Source: Psychroflexus longus
GTDB lineage: Bacteria; Bacteroidota; Bacteroidia; Flavobacteriales; Flavobacteriaceae
Assembly (NCBI RefSeq): GCF_020164595.1
Contig: NZ_JAIQZE010000001.1
Location: forward strand, 372,001-436,000
Direction of reading: 5' to 3'
DNA length: 64,000 nt
Shown: positions 45,308 to 54,493 of the stretch, one piece after another
How the letters are laid out: every line of letters begins with the position of its first letter
Numbering within the stretch: position 1 is the stretch's first letter
The notes under the pieces: model-generated
Seen by the model: only the letters and a program-made list of their open reading frames with translations
Told to the model about the DNA's origin: nothing
Database searches by the model: none
Translations under genes and position numbers: made by a program

Positions 45308-46066
45308 CTATTGCAAATCTAAGGATACGTTATCTATCCTAACCAGGCCAGCTTCACCGTTATTATCAAACAAAACTCTAGCATCTGGTGCACCAAACTC
45401 CTGAGAGCTTAAGGTTAACTCAAAAGTTTGTGGTGTATCCGTGAGGTTTACAGTTTGAATATCGTTGGAAAAATCACCGCCGCTTAGACCTATTCCTGCA
45501 ATTATGGTTCTGTTTCTATCAGACCAGGCATCAAAAGTCAAAACATAAGGTTCGCCTTGAGTAATTGGTAATTTTTGACTGAGATTAACGAGGAATGGTT
45601 GATCGGGGTTGGGGTTGGTGATATTGACTTCGTAAAATGAATTGCCATTTTCAGTAACTACAGGTGCAGAAGCATTATCATTAACACCCACTATCCAACC
45701 TTGAGAACCATTCTCAAAATTACCATTCACTATCAAAATCAATTCAACCTCAACATCATCCTGAAATGTATCTATATCGCCATTGTCATTGATTGCAGTG
45801 AGCGACACTGTATAAGTACCATCCTCATCATAAGTTTTGACAGGATTAATCAAAGTGGAACTCGTAGCATCTCCAAAATCCCAAACAAAACTTGTCGCTT
45901 CATTGGATAAATTATTAAAACTAACGGTTCTATTATTTACTTCACTGACAAACCTGGCTTCAAAATCTACAAAATCGATACCGCTATCATTCTCTTCACA
46001 CGAGAATTGAAACATGATCAAAACCATAAGAGGCACAACTATTAAGCTTTTATTTGATAATTTCAT
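45308..46066 (-). CDS. PKD-CBM surface glycan-binding lipoprotein
   Basis: The 252-residue lipoprotein has its lipid site at Cys23 (MFQFSC). Residues ~33-110 form a PKD domain with SFVWDFGDATSSTLINP and YDEDGTYTVSL. Residues ~113-252 form a CBM4/CBM22-like jelly roll with NGNFENGSQGWIVG, YVLTFDAWSD and RIDNVSLDL. No catalytic residues are seen. It lies 15 bp after the GH16 gene and 43 bp before the phosphorylase gene. A role in holding glucan at the surface near the GH16 enzyme is inferred. Confidence 0.83.
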   Translation of the reverse strand: MKLSNKSLIVVPLMVLIMFQFSCEENDSGIDFVDFEARFVSEVNNRTVSFNNLSNEATSFVWDFGDATSSTLINPVKTYDEDGTYTVSLTAINDNGDIDTFQDDVEVELILIVNGNFENGSQGWIVGVNDNASAPVVTENGNSFYEVNITNPNPDQPFLVNLSQKLPITQGEPYVLTFDAWSDRNRTIIAGIGLSGGDFSNDIQTVNLTDTPQTFELTLSSQEFGAPDARVLFDNNGEAGLVRIDNVSLDLQ

Positions 46067-46081
46067 TTTAGTAAATTTTAG

Positions 46082-46948
46082 TTAATTGTAAACTCTTACG
46101 TAATCCACAACCATGCTTTGTGGAAAAACAGTTTCTGAATTCGGGTTTCCTGGCAAATTACCACCTATGGCTACATTAAGAATGATGTAAAATGGTCTAT
46201 CGTTGAAAATCCAGTTTCCAGCACCATTAGTTTCTTCATCTACATCTTCTGGCGTAAGGGTATGGTACAAAACATCGTCTACATAAAAATTGATGCGATT
46301 TGGTGACCATTCCATTCCATAGACATGAAAACCTGTATCGAAACGGTCATTTTCTAAATTATATGCTTTAGAAATAGATTCAGCTCCAGAATATTGAGGT
46401 CCATGAATTGTACTAAAAACTGAAGTTGGCTCATCGCCTAAAAATTCCATAATATCAATTTCTCCACAAGCAGGCCATGGATTAACATCGCAGTCATTAC
46501 CCAATAACCAAAATGCAGGCCAGTAGCCTTTTCCGTAAGGTACTTTAATCCGCGCTTCATATCGACCATATTTTTGTTCAAACAGATTTTGAGTGGTCAA
46601 TCGCGCAGAAGTATAGTTATTGCCTTGAAAAGATTCTTGCCTGGCAGTGATGAGCAATACGCCATTTTCAACTTTCACATTTTGTGGTCTATCGGTGTAA
46701 TATTGTAATTCATTATTACCCCAACCGGGTATGCCTTGGTCTGTGCCATCACCAATTTCAAAGTTCCAATGTTCCGGATTTGGAGCACCATCAATGTCAA
46801 ACTCATCGGCCCACACCAAGTTGTCAAGCGTAACCACTTCCTGAGTTTCATCTAAATCGCAACTCAATATGCACATTAAAATTAGTAGAAAAATTGATGA
46901 ATATTTCATCATATTAAGTTTACTATCTTTATTTATTTTCATAATCAA
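46082..46948 (-). CDS. GH16-family laminarinase lipoprotein (endo-beta-1,3-glucanase)
   Basis: The 288-residue protein carries the GH16 signature GEIDIMEFLGDE: Glu163 is the nucleophile, Asp165 the helper and Glu168 the acid/base. WADEFDIDGAPNPEHW, YGRYEARIKVPYGKGYWPAFW and the DYVRVYN end are typical of bacterial laminarinases (GH16_3). The lipobox CILSC gives lipid at Cys30; an internal start at Met13 or Met14 would give a more usual signal length. As a surface lipoprotein it would make the first cuts in laminarin. The gene lies 11 bp after the glycan-binding protein gene. Confidence 0.95.
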   Translation of the reverse strand: MIMKINKDSKLNMMKYSSIFLLILMCILSCDLDETQEVVTLDNLVWADEFDIDGAPNPEHWNFEIGDGTDQGIPGWGNNELQYYTDRPQNVKVENGVLLITARQESFQGNNYTSARLTTQNLFEQKYGRYEARIKVPYGKGYWPAFWLLGNDCDVNPWPACGEIDIMEFLGDEPTSVFSTIHGPQYSGAESISKAYNLENDRFDTGFHVYGMEWSPNRINFYVDDVLYHTLTPEDVDEETNGAGNWIFNDRPFYIILNVAIGGNLPGNPNSETVFPQSMVVDYVRVYN

Positions 46949-46959
46949 TGGGTTTATAT

Positions 46960-48402
46960 TTATTCAGTGTAGAAATAAATGTTATCTAAAAATATATTAG
47001 ATATCGTAGGGTTATTAGGCCCATCTTCAGAATTAAAAAGGAGTAGACCAATCCTGTTTTTATCCCCAAGTCCCGAAAAGTCCGATAAAGGAATATCAAA
47101 ACTGACCCATTGGTCTTCGACTAATTGATTTCCAGATATTAAAAAAGAGCCCACAGTTTCTGAAGCACCATAATTTGTAAGCTGTAATAATAATCTGTCG
47201 TTGGCTTGAATAGCTTCTTGAACATTAATATCTACATGTAAGTGAGTTAAATTAGTGGCATTAACAGGTTGAACTGCTTCTGACGGGAAGGTTACATCAT
47301 TAAAAACAATGCCTACAAAATTTAGATCTGTATAACTTATTATAGACTCTGGTCCAACCGGGACAACACCGCCAAGCGTGTTTTGAAAGGGCTCAAAAAA
47401 TGAATTGTATCTTGATACTGGAATATCCTGATAAGCATCACTAAATATAGAAACAACATTTTCTGCGGGCTGTGTTGGATCGGGAGCAAAATTGAAGCCT
47501 CCTTCAACATTAAGTGACAATGAACCTTGAGCTCCAACACCATCTAAGGAAGCAGATATTGTCACTTCGCCTTCACCTATAACTGATGCCAGGCCAAATT
47601 CGTCAACTGTAGCAACTCCTGGGTTTGAAGATGAAAAATCAAAAAAAGAAGGAGCTGCATTAACACTTACATTTCTACCAGATTCGGTGTTGAATGTTTG
47701 GGTAAGTCCAGTGAGCTGAAAAGGTACATTAATAAAACCTTGCTGTGATATGTTTTCACCATTTAAAATTCTTGGTTGTGGTTGAGCAATTGTTCCTAGA
47801 TTTTCAAATCTTATTTCATCTATCCAAATTGTAAATCCAACACCATCTGTACTTGAAGTACCTGTTGAAAAGAAAAACATTCCTTTTTCCTGAATCAATT
47901 TTGAAGGATCTGGAATTGGTATGATTACTTTTCTCCAATCTGTTGATAATTGTATGTCTGTCCTTGCCACTGTGTATTTATCCAATTCAAAGTCGAACCC
48001 AAAACCAACTTCATCGAAAAGAGCGGTTCTTGAAGCCTTCACCCAAAAGGTTAAAGCATCATACTCTGTCAGATTTCTTCCTTCACCTCTATCTTTAAAA
48101 ATACCACCAATAAAACCACCATCTGGATCATTTGGTGCGGGGATATCTAGTCTTATTGAAGAAGTGCCAACATAGGCTTCATTTTGGTCAGTTCCAAAAC
48201 CTTCAGGGTTTGCCCCATCGGCAGGATTAAACGAGATGAAAAACTCATCTGTTAATCCCACAGGATTATCAGTATATACGTCTGCATTGGAAGGGAAAGT
48301 AGCCAATACCGCATCGTCGGATACGTCTCTTTCGCAACTTGTAGTCATGATCATAGAAAGGACAGCAAGTGCTATAAATTGAATATATTTTTTCTTTATC
48401 AT
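46960..48402 (-). CDS. Multidomain surface glycan-binding lipoprotein (CBM, Ig-like Big2, shared module)
   Basis: The protein has 480 residues with lipid at Cys23 (MTTSC). Residues ~40-202 form a CBM-like sandwich (TEYDALTFWVKASRT, GFTIWIDEIRFENL). Residues ~215-300 form a Big2 Ig-like domain (SSSNPGVATVDEFGLASVIG). Residues ~315-480 form the module shared with two other proteins of this locus, starting ENVVSIFSDAYQ and including LTHLHVDINVQ and IFLDNIYFYT. No catalytic residues are visible. It lies 8 bp after the GH-barrel fusion gene. It probably binds laminarin at the cell surface. Confidence 0.83.
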   Translation of the reverse strand: MIKKKYIQFIALAVLSMIMTTSCERDVSDDAVLATFPSNADVYTDNPVGLTDEFFISFNPADGANPEGFGTDQNEAYVGTSSIRLDIPAPNDPDGGFIGGIFKDRGEGRNLTEYDALTFWVKASRTALFDEVGFGFDFELDKYTVARTDIQLSTDWRKVIIPIPDPSKLIQEKGMFFFSTGTSSTDGVGFTIWIDEIRFENLGTIAQPQPRILNGENISQQGFINVPFQLTGLTQTFNTESGRNVSVNAAPSFFDFSSSNPGVATVDEFGLASVIGEGEVTISASLDGVGAQGSLSLNVEGGFNFAPDPTQPAENVVSIFSDAYQDIPVSRYNSFFEPFQNTLGGVVPVGPESIISYTDLNFVGIVFNDVTFPSEAVQPVNATNLTHLHVDINVQEAIQANDRLLLQLTNYGASETVGSFLISGNQLVEDQWVSFDIPLSDFSGLGDKNRIGLLLFNSEDGPNNPTISNIFLDNIYFYTE

Positions 48403-48410
48403 CTTGAATA

Positions 48411-51400
48411 TTATTTACCAATATTAAATCTTACATAAGTCATGATTTCCCATTCAGAACCATCTGGAAAGCCTACTGGACTAATTGCTGGATTAGTGTC
48501 GAAGGAACCAATCGGTGTTGCATTGGGTGAATATCTGGGAGAAAATTCATTTAATGACCGCCATATGCCTCTTATACCAACTTGTGTAGTGGGCAAAATA
48601 TACCACTTTGGTTTTCCTAATGTAGTTGACAAATCTATCATGGTTTGGACAGGGAAAGTTAAGTTGAAATCCCTGTGGTAATCATAAGGACCCCAGTCGT
48701 TGATTTTCACATCCCCTCTAATCCAATATTTTTTATACCTCACGTCGAGATTGGCTCCAAACCTATCGGTCACTAACCGATCAGAGTCTCCATTAGCCTG
48801 ACCGTTTCCGTAATAAAATGTACCCACGATGCTGAGATCAGGCCCTAAACTTGACACCATTCTAGCGTGAGCTTCCCATAAATCCTGAGCTGGGACTGTG
48901 TTTGCAAAAGGAAAAAATTCACGAGTGTCGAGAAAACCAATATGTGCATCCATCGTCGTTGGTAAGTGTCTGAATACAAAACCTGCACTCATTGCAAATT
49001 CAGCATCTTCAGATCTATTGTTATCCCAGTCATACATATAAGTTCCCGGAGTAGGATCGAAGGTGAAAAGAATTTCACCGGCTGTAGTTTCTCTATTAAA
49101 ACGAACAGCAAATGGATCGTCGATAAAATTTCTTAATCGACCTGGAGCGTCACCATTATCTGGCATAGCGTCTACCAAAGGCTTTTGCCATAAAAAATTT
49201 GGGGCAATTTGCCATTTCCCAATATTATAGGTGAAACCAGATAAAAAATTGGATTGGTTACCACTTCCATTATCTTTTAATTTCCATCCTGTAAAGGTTA
49301 AAGTAGGGTCGAATCCCCCATTGGCTACAAGCCCTGAGATACCTCCTTGTGCATACCAGTTAAATTTACCGCCTTCATAAGTCAGTTTGGCTTTACCTCC
49401 CCAGTTATCGGATGCTTTTACATTATCTACTACGACATTGCCGTTATCATCGATATCTTGATAAGTACTTCCGTTAAGCGGACTTCCTGCCCATATACCA
49501 CCTACCGTCAATCCAAATTTTCCAAAATCTCGTTCTAGAGCCAAAGTAGCTCTTTCCTGGGGCCACGGTGGAATCACACCACTTCGCACCTGATTCTGAT
49601 CTAATATTCGTCGTCCGTTATCATCAAACTCTAATTCGGTTTCTAAGTCTCTATGGTAAATTCCTGTTACATCCCATTTTTGAATGGTCTTGGTATATTT
49701 ATAAAGCATAGTAGGATTGGCACCCCACCACAATTGAGGACCAATGGCAGCTTTTAAACCATCAAGTTCTCCTTTGGCATCAATCTCTATTCCCGAGATT
49801 ACACCTCCGTAGATATCTAAGTTCGGACCATAATTAGCTTCTGGATACAATCCAAAAAAATCACCTTCGTAACCCCAATGGTAATGACCTGTTCTGTAGA
49901 ATCCTCTTAAGTCGAATAGATCGTTGTTCCATTCAAACTCAGCTTGGTAGACCTGCAAATTATTATTGTCTTGGATTATCGTTTCTCCGTCTGGAGTTTG
50001 GACTCGAATGGGTCTAGCTCTATTTTCATAAAAAATTTCGTTAATTGGATTTTCAGCGAGATCTCCAACGATGTTGAAGTCCACATTGAAAGTGACATTA
50101 GCTGCAGGTTTACCACCCACACCAATAAAATAGGATTGCATCTGGTCAAAACCCAATTGATTGGGATAAGAAGTGGAGTTTGGATCCGGATTGTCTGGTG
50201 TTGTAATTAAACTACCTCCAGTATAAAAGGTTGATAAATGAGCTGCTACTCTGCTAATTCCAACCTTTTGAGTTTCCCCACCACCTAAAGCGGCTTTATC
50301 TCCTCTAGCCCTTAAAACGGCATCCATCAAAGAAATATCCTCAAAATGCTTGGTCACAGTTAGACCATTAACATTTTCATCGTAAGGATTGAGTTCATGT
50401 GCTTCTTTTAGAGCGTAGTAAGCCGCCCTTGGGTATAAGTCGTACAAACCTCTTGCATTAGTTGGACCTTTGGCACACACTCCAAACCACTCTTCATTCA
50501 TGTTATTTTTACCTTCCTTATGGTCTCTGTCATAACCTCCGTTTTCCCATGAGGCATTAGAATCGTGAACATCTAAATTATCTGTCTGTCCAAATTTCCA
50601 CCAACCATCACTAAATTGGAAAGTAAAACCTCCAATAGAATTTTCAGCTCTTCCAAGTCCTGCAGCATTTGCGTAAATATCTTTCCAGTTATTCACCATG
50701 TAATAAGCCTGTGATTTCTGATCTTCTTGCATTTCGATGGCATTAAAAGCATCTGCTCCAAATTCTGTGAATAGAATTGGTTTGCCGTAGACCTCTTTTA
50801 CTTTCTGAAAAGCATCTCCAAATGAGGCCCCTCTGTACATATTGGTTCCATAAATATCTACATCAGGACATTCTTCAGCGATAATATCAAGAAAGAGAAC
50901 GTCACCGTTGCAAATTGCAACTGGAATATTGCTATTGATTTCCTTCATGTCTACAGCTGCTTCATTCATAAGGCGGTACATCGGACGACCCCTAATTTCA
51001 CCAACAGCATTGATTTGATCTTCCTCGTCAGGGAAATCTTCTGTTTCAGCACCTGCCCAAAACAACCCATAATTGTTTTCGTTACCTAACAAGAATAACA
51101 GAAGCCCTGGAGTATCTTTATAATTCTGAGCTAGTTCATTAACTTCTGAGAGAAGTAATTCTACAGTGTCTGGATCATCGTATTTAGTTACTGGTGTCCA
51201 TACTCCGTTTATCGTCAGTCCATACCGGCCAAAAGAATGGTTGAGCATGGTATAGATCCCATAATTTTCATAAATGTAAGTGATCCATTTTGGCTGAATG
51301 CCAGTGTAAAGTCTTACCGTATTAACCCCCATATTTTTCAGCAAGCCCATCTCTGCATCCAAAGCAGCCTGAATTATATCATCAGATTGTTCCCAAAGAC

Positions 51401-51581
51401 TATAACTGAAATTTGTTCCTCTGGGAAAATAATCCCAGTTCATACCATTTACCATAAAATCTTTACCATCTACTTGAAGCTTCATTCCTTGCTCGTTAGA
51501 AATGACCTTTACATCATGAGCTTGTGAAAAACTAAAGCTCGTAAGAAGTAAAAAAGCGATTGCAGTTAGAAATTTTTTCAT
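48411..51581 (-). CDS. Glycosidase (GH2/GH5-like barrel) fused to an outer-membrane beta-barrel
   Basis: The protein has 1056 residues. After a signal peptide (residues 1-20), residues ~25-400 form a (beta/alpha)8 glycosidase domain of the GH2 TIM-barrel/GH5 type. FMVNGMNWDYFPRGTN and VNTVRLYTGIQPKW open it, with a candidate acid/base Glu168 in LLGNENNYG and nucleophile Glu273 in ILFTEFGADAF. From about 440 on, the chain has many alternating amphipathic strands with aromatic ends (FDLRGFYRTGHYHWGY, RYKKYWIRGDVKINDWG, IMTYVRFNIGK), typical of an outer-membrane barrel. The enzyme would thus be fixed in the outer membrane by its own barrel. It heads the 16-kb operon; a direct-repeat element lies about 200 bp upstream. 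Substrate is inferred as beta-glucan from context. Confidence 0.8.
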   Translation of the reverse strand: MKKFLTAIAFLLLTSFSFSQAHDVKVISNEQGMKLQVDGKDFMVNGMNWDYFPRGTNFSYSLWEQSDDIIQAALDAEMGLLKNMGVNTVRLYTGIQPKWITYIYENYGIYTMLNHSFGRYGLTINGVWTPVTKYDDPDTVELLLSEVNELAQNYKDTPGLLLFLLGNENNYGLFWAGAETEDFPDEEDQINAVGEIRGRPMYRLMNEAAVDMKEINSNIPVAICNGDVLFLDIIAEECPDVDIYGTNMYRGASFGDAFQKVKEVYGKPILFTEFGADAFNAIEMQEDQKSQAYYMVNNWKDIYANAAGLGRAENSIGGFTFQFSDGWWKFGQTDNLDVHDSNASWENGGYDRDHKEGKNNMNEEWFGVCAKGPTNARGLYDLYPRAAYYALKEAHELNPYDENVNGLTVTKHFEDISLMDAVLRARGDKAALGGGETQKVGISRVAAHLSTFYTGGSLITTPDNPDPNSTSYPNQLGFDQMQSYFIGVGGKPAANVTFNVDFNIVGDLAENPINEIFYENRARPIRVQTPDGETIIQDNNNLQVYQAEFEWNNDLFDLRGFYRTGHYHWGYEGDFFGLYPEANYGPNLDIYGGVISGIEIDAKGELDGLKAAIGPQLWWGANPTMLYKYTKTIQKWDVTGIYHRDLETELEFDDNGRRILDQNQVRSGVIPPWPQERATLALERDFGKFGLTVGGIWAGSPLNGSTYQDIDDNGNVVVDNVKASDNWGGKAKLTYEGGKFNWYAQGGISGLVANGGFDPTLTFTGWKLKDNGSGNQSNFLSGFTYNIGKWQIAPNFLWQKPLVDAMPDNGDAPGRLRNFIDDPFAVRFNRETTAGEILFTFDPTPGTYMYDWDNNRSEDAEFAMSAGFVFRHLPTTMDAHIGFLDTREFFPFANTVPAQDLWEAHARMVSSLGPDLSIVGTFYYGNGQANGDSDRLVTDRFGANLDVRYKKYWIRGDVKINDWGPYDYHRDFNLTFPVQTMIDLSTTLGKPKWYILPTTQVGIRGIWRSLNEFSPRYSPNATPIGSFDTNPAISPVGFPDGSEWEIMTYVRFNIGK

Positions 51582-51653
51582 ATCAAAGAATCTAAAAAAT
51601 TCGTTATTCTCAAACTTAAAGGTTTTCGCCGTTAAACATTTGATTTAACACAC

Positions 51654-51664
51654 TACAAAAAATA
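51654..51664 (-). promoter_or_regulatory. Candidate promoter box of the 16-kb glucan operon
   Basis: The minus strand reads TATTTTTTGTA about 75 bp before the GH-barrel start. It is one T longer than the TAnnTTTG consensus. Nearly the same string, TAGTTTTTGTA, lies at a similar distance upstream of the T9SS-tailed gene (35542-35552), and TATTTTTGTA lies upstream of susC. Confidence 0.4.
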
Positions 51665-51782
51665 TACACACTCGCTATGATTTTTTTTACTCCGAAAAAT
51701 GAGTAAACCCGCTTAAGACCCTTAACTTAATATTAAGAAAGGATTTTCAGCGAGAGCTTTGATTTGGGTTGAGAGGATGTTT

Positions 51783-51800
51783 TGTATAGGAAATGTATAG
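51783..51800. promoter_or_regulatory. Direct-repeat element upstream of the 16-kb glucan operon
   Basis: The plus strand reads TGTATAGGAAATGTATAG: two copies of TGTATAG exactly 11 bp apart. It matches the element upstream of susC (61763-61780) at 17 of 18 bases. The 11-bp period puts both half-sites on one face of the helix, as for an activator that binds tandem sites. Confidence 0.65.
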
Positions 51801-52033
51801 CTGTAAACTGTTTAAAAAAAGGAAATTTCAAATTACTACACTTAAAAAGCAAAGATTTTAGTCATCACCTAATCAATACATTGATTATTCCTTATTTATT
51901 ATACAAAATATATAGCATTTGATTATTAATAGCTTATAAAATATACATAAGTAGTAATTTCAATGAAAAAGATTATCAAATCAATTTTTAAAATGAAGAT
52001 TTAATTCTTTTTTTTAACTATACATCTTTATTA

Positions 52034-54307
52034 TTATAATTCTATACGCTTCGAGTTAGTATCCTGTGAATTGTATCCTAGAAATATTTCAAATTCACCG
52101 CTCTCAAAAATCCATTCACCGTTAGGCAAATAGTATCCTAGATCTTCTTCAGTAAGTGTAAAGCTTAAGCTTTCGCTTTCACCAGCTTTGATTTTTACCT
52201 GTTGAAAGGCTTTAAGCTCCTTTACAGGTCTTGAAATTTGAGCAACCAAATCTCTGATGTAGACCTGCACAGTTTCTGTGCCGTCCATATCTCCGCTATT
52301 TTGAACATCAACAGTGACTTCGATAGTGTTTGAGGAGGTTAACGGAGTTACTTTAAAATTACTGTAGATAAAGTTTGTATAGCTTAGTCCAAAACCAAAA
52401 GGATAGAGTGGTGTATTTTGTTCATCGGTATAATGTGACCTGAAGACGTCGTTTTGATTAGGATCATTAGGGCGTCCTGTAGATAAATGATTGTAATACA
52501 AAGGTAGTTGTCCGACATGACGAGGAAAGCTCATTGGCAACTTACCACTTGGGTTGTAATCTCCGTAGAGCACCTGAGTAATTGCTGAACCACTAAAGGT
52601 ACCAAGTTGCCATGCCTCTACAATTGCTGGAATATGTTCATCTGCCCAGTTGAGTGTAAGTGGTCGCCCGTTCTGTAATACTAAAACGATGTTGGGATTC
52701 ACTTTATAAACCGCTTCTAATAATTCCTGTTGTAATCCTGGTAATCCAAGTCTTGTTCTGCTTCTTGCTTCTCCGCTTTGCAATCCATGTTCACCAAGGT
52801 TCATAATGACAACATCTGCATTTTTAGCAGTTCGTACGGCTTCATCAAAACCTGATCTATCTGTTGTATTGACATTAAGTTCTTTTACAAATTTGGTTTC
52901 TCCTATAATTAGCTGAGGACCAGCTGCGTAATTAAGTGTATTATTTGCTTCATAAGCTTGCATAGCTTCCATCAAAGACTCAGCCGTTCCATCGTCAGCA
53001 GCTATTCTCCAACTTCCTAGTGGTGAAGTTTTATCCTGAGCGAGATCGCCAATTATAGCAATCTTTTGATTTGATTTTTGAAGCGGTAAAATATCGTTAT
53101 CGTTTTTTAGTAAAACGATAGATCGTCGTGCAATATCTAAAACCTCATCTTTAAATTTAGGACTGCATACTAGTTCGTTTTCACGATCTTTAGATAAATA
53201 TTTGTAAGGATCGTCAAAAAGGCCGAGTTCAAATTTAACTTTAAGAATACGTCCCGCTGCATCATCAATTAAGTTTTCATCTACTTCACCATCTTCTACC
53301 AGGCTTGCTAATTGCTCAATGAAATGATAAGACTCCATGTCCATATCAGTTCCAGCTAGGACAGCTTTTTTAGCAGCATCCCGACCGTCTTCTGCATAAC
53401 CGTGGTTAACCATTTCACCTACAGAATCCCAGTCGGATACCACAAAGCCCTGAAAACCCCATTGATCTTTTAAAATATTCCTGAGTAAAAACTTATCACC
53501 TGTAGCAGGGATACCATTAAGAACGTTGAAAGCGTTCATTACACTTTTGACATCGGCTTCTAATGAAGCTTTAAATGGTGGAAGTATTACATTGTATAAA
53601 GTGGTAGTCCCCACGTCAACAGTGTTATAGTCACGACCAGCTTCAGCAAAACCATATCCTGCAAAGTGCTTGGCAGTTGCTGCAATAGTATGAGAAGCAG
53701 CTAAATCCTGACCTTGAAAACCATTTATTCTAGCTTTGGCAATTTGACTGCCAAGAAAAGGATCTTCTCCAGCACCTTCCATCACTCTACCCCAACGTGC
53801 ATCTCTGGAGATGTCGACCATAGGCGCAAAGGTCCAGTTAATTCCTGCGGCTGATGCTTCTTCTGCGGCAATTTTAGCAGAACGCTTTATAGCTTCTAAA
53901 TTCCAACTAGCAGCTTCTGCAAGTGGAATAGGGCTTATTGTTTTATATCCATGAATCACATCAAAACCAAAAATCAGTGGAATTCCAAGTCTCGACTCTT
54001 CAACAGCTATTTTTTGAACGGCTCTTACATTTTCAACGCCATGAACGTTGAGCATAGAACCTACCCAGCCTTTTTTGATGTAATCTAATTTTGTAGCAGC
54101 CTGACCTTTATCTGGCTCAGGACCCGTAAAATCCATAAATCCACTGTACTGGTTCATCTGGCCAATTTTTTCTTCCAAAGTCATTTTAGCTAAAAGCTCT
54201 TGAACTTGAGCGTCGATATTCTGTGAGGCATAGTTACTTTTAGGGTCTTGCTGGCAAGATAAAATGAGCATTGCAATACCCATATAAATAAAATGTTTAA
54301 AATTCAT
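52034..54307 (-). CDS. bglX: GH3-family beta-glucosidase lipoprotein (BglX type)
   Basis: The protein has 757 residues with a lipobox LILSC, lipid at Cys18. The GH3 N-terminal barrel has MTLEEKIGQMNQ, GINWTFAPMVDISRDARWGR and the nucleophile Asp292 in GFVVSDWDSVGEM. The alpha/beta sandwich follows (RRSIVLLKNDNDILPL, EHGLQSGEARSRT) and a fibronectin-like C-terminal domain (GDMDGTETVQVYI). The length is that of E. coli BglX (765). It would release glucose from beta-gluco-oligosaccharides in the periplasm. It has its own unit: a terminator separates it from the susCD operon upstream, and a TAAGTTTG box lies about 102 bp before its start (54409-54416). Confidence 0.94.
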   Translation of the reverse strand: MNFKHFIYMGIAMLILSCQQDPKSNYASQNIDAQVQELLAKMTLEEKIGQMNQYSGFMDFTGPEPDKGQAATKLDYIKKGWVGSMLNVHGVENVRAVQKIAVEESRLGIPLIFGFDVIHGYKTISPIPLAEAASWNLEAIKRSAKIAAEEASAAGINWTFAPMVDISRDARWGRVMEGAGEDPFLGSQIAKARINGFQGQDLAASHTIAATAKHFAGYGFAEAGRDYNTVDVGTTTLYNVILPPFKASLEADVKSVMNAFNVLNGIPATGDKFLLRNILKDQWGFQGFVVSDWDSVGEMVNHGYAEDGRDAAKKAVLAGTDMDMESYHFIEQLASLVEDGEVDENLIDDAAGRILKVKFELGLFDDPYKYLSKDRENELVCSPKFKDEVLDIARRSIVLLKNDNDILPLQKSNQKIAIIGDLAQDKTSPLGSWRIAADDGTAESLMEAMQAYEANNTLNYAAGPQLIIGETKFVKELNVNTTDRSGFDEAVRTAKNADVVIMNLGEHGLQSGEARSRTRLGLPGLQQELLEAVYKVNPNIVLVLQNGRPLTLNWADEHIPAIVEAWQLGTFSGSAITQVLYGDYNPSGKLPMSFPRHVGQLPLYYNHLSTGRPNDPNQNDVFRSHYTDEQNTPLYPFGFGLSYTNFIYSNFKVTPLTSSNTIEVTVDVQNSGDMDGTETVQVYIRDLVAQISRPVKELKAFQQVKIKAGESESLSFTLTEEDLGYYLPNGEWIFESGEFEIFLGYNSQDTNSKRIEL

Positions 54308-54427
54308 GTGTTGTTTATTATGCGATTTACTTTTCTAGTGACTCATTGAATTTTAATGTTACTTTTTATAGAAATAGTATTCATAAAAGAACCTTTAACA
54401 AATCAAATCAAACTTATTTTAAGCAAT

Positions 54428-54469
54428 AATATCAAAAAAGAGGATATTAAAATCCTCTTTTTTGATATT
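54428..54469 (-). terminator. Long perfect hairpin after the susCD operon
   Basis: An 18-bp perfect stem (54428-54445 with 54452-54469) closes a 6-base loop. On the minus strand the 3' arm carries six T followed by GATATT. It lies 25 bp past the last gene of the susCD operon. Confidence 0.8.
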
Positions 54470-54493
54470 GATATGGAGTTTATATTGTTGTGT

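Larger units (their letters stand above)
51582..52033 (-). other. Control region between GH3 and the GH-barrel operon
   Basis: This 452-bp AT-rich spacer lies upstream of the GH-barrel gene and downstream of GH3. It holds the direct-repeat element at 51783-51800, a promoter-like TATTTTTTGTA on the minus strand (51654-51664), and a 7-bp hairpin TTTACTC/GAGTAAA (51686-51707). No coding frame is recognisable. No strong terminator for GH3 was found; a T-rich run lies near 52007. Confidence 0.55.
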
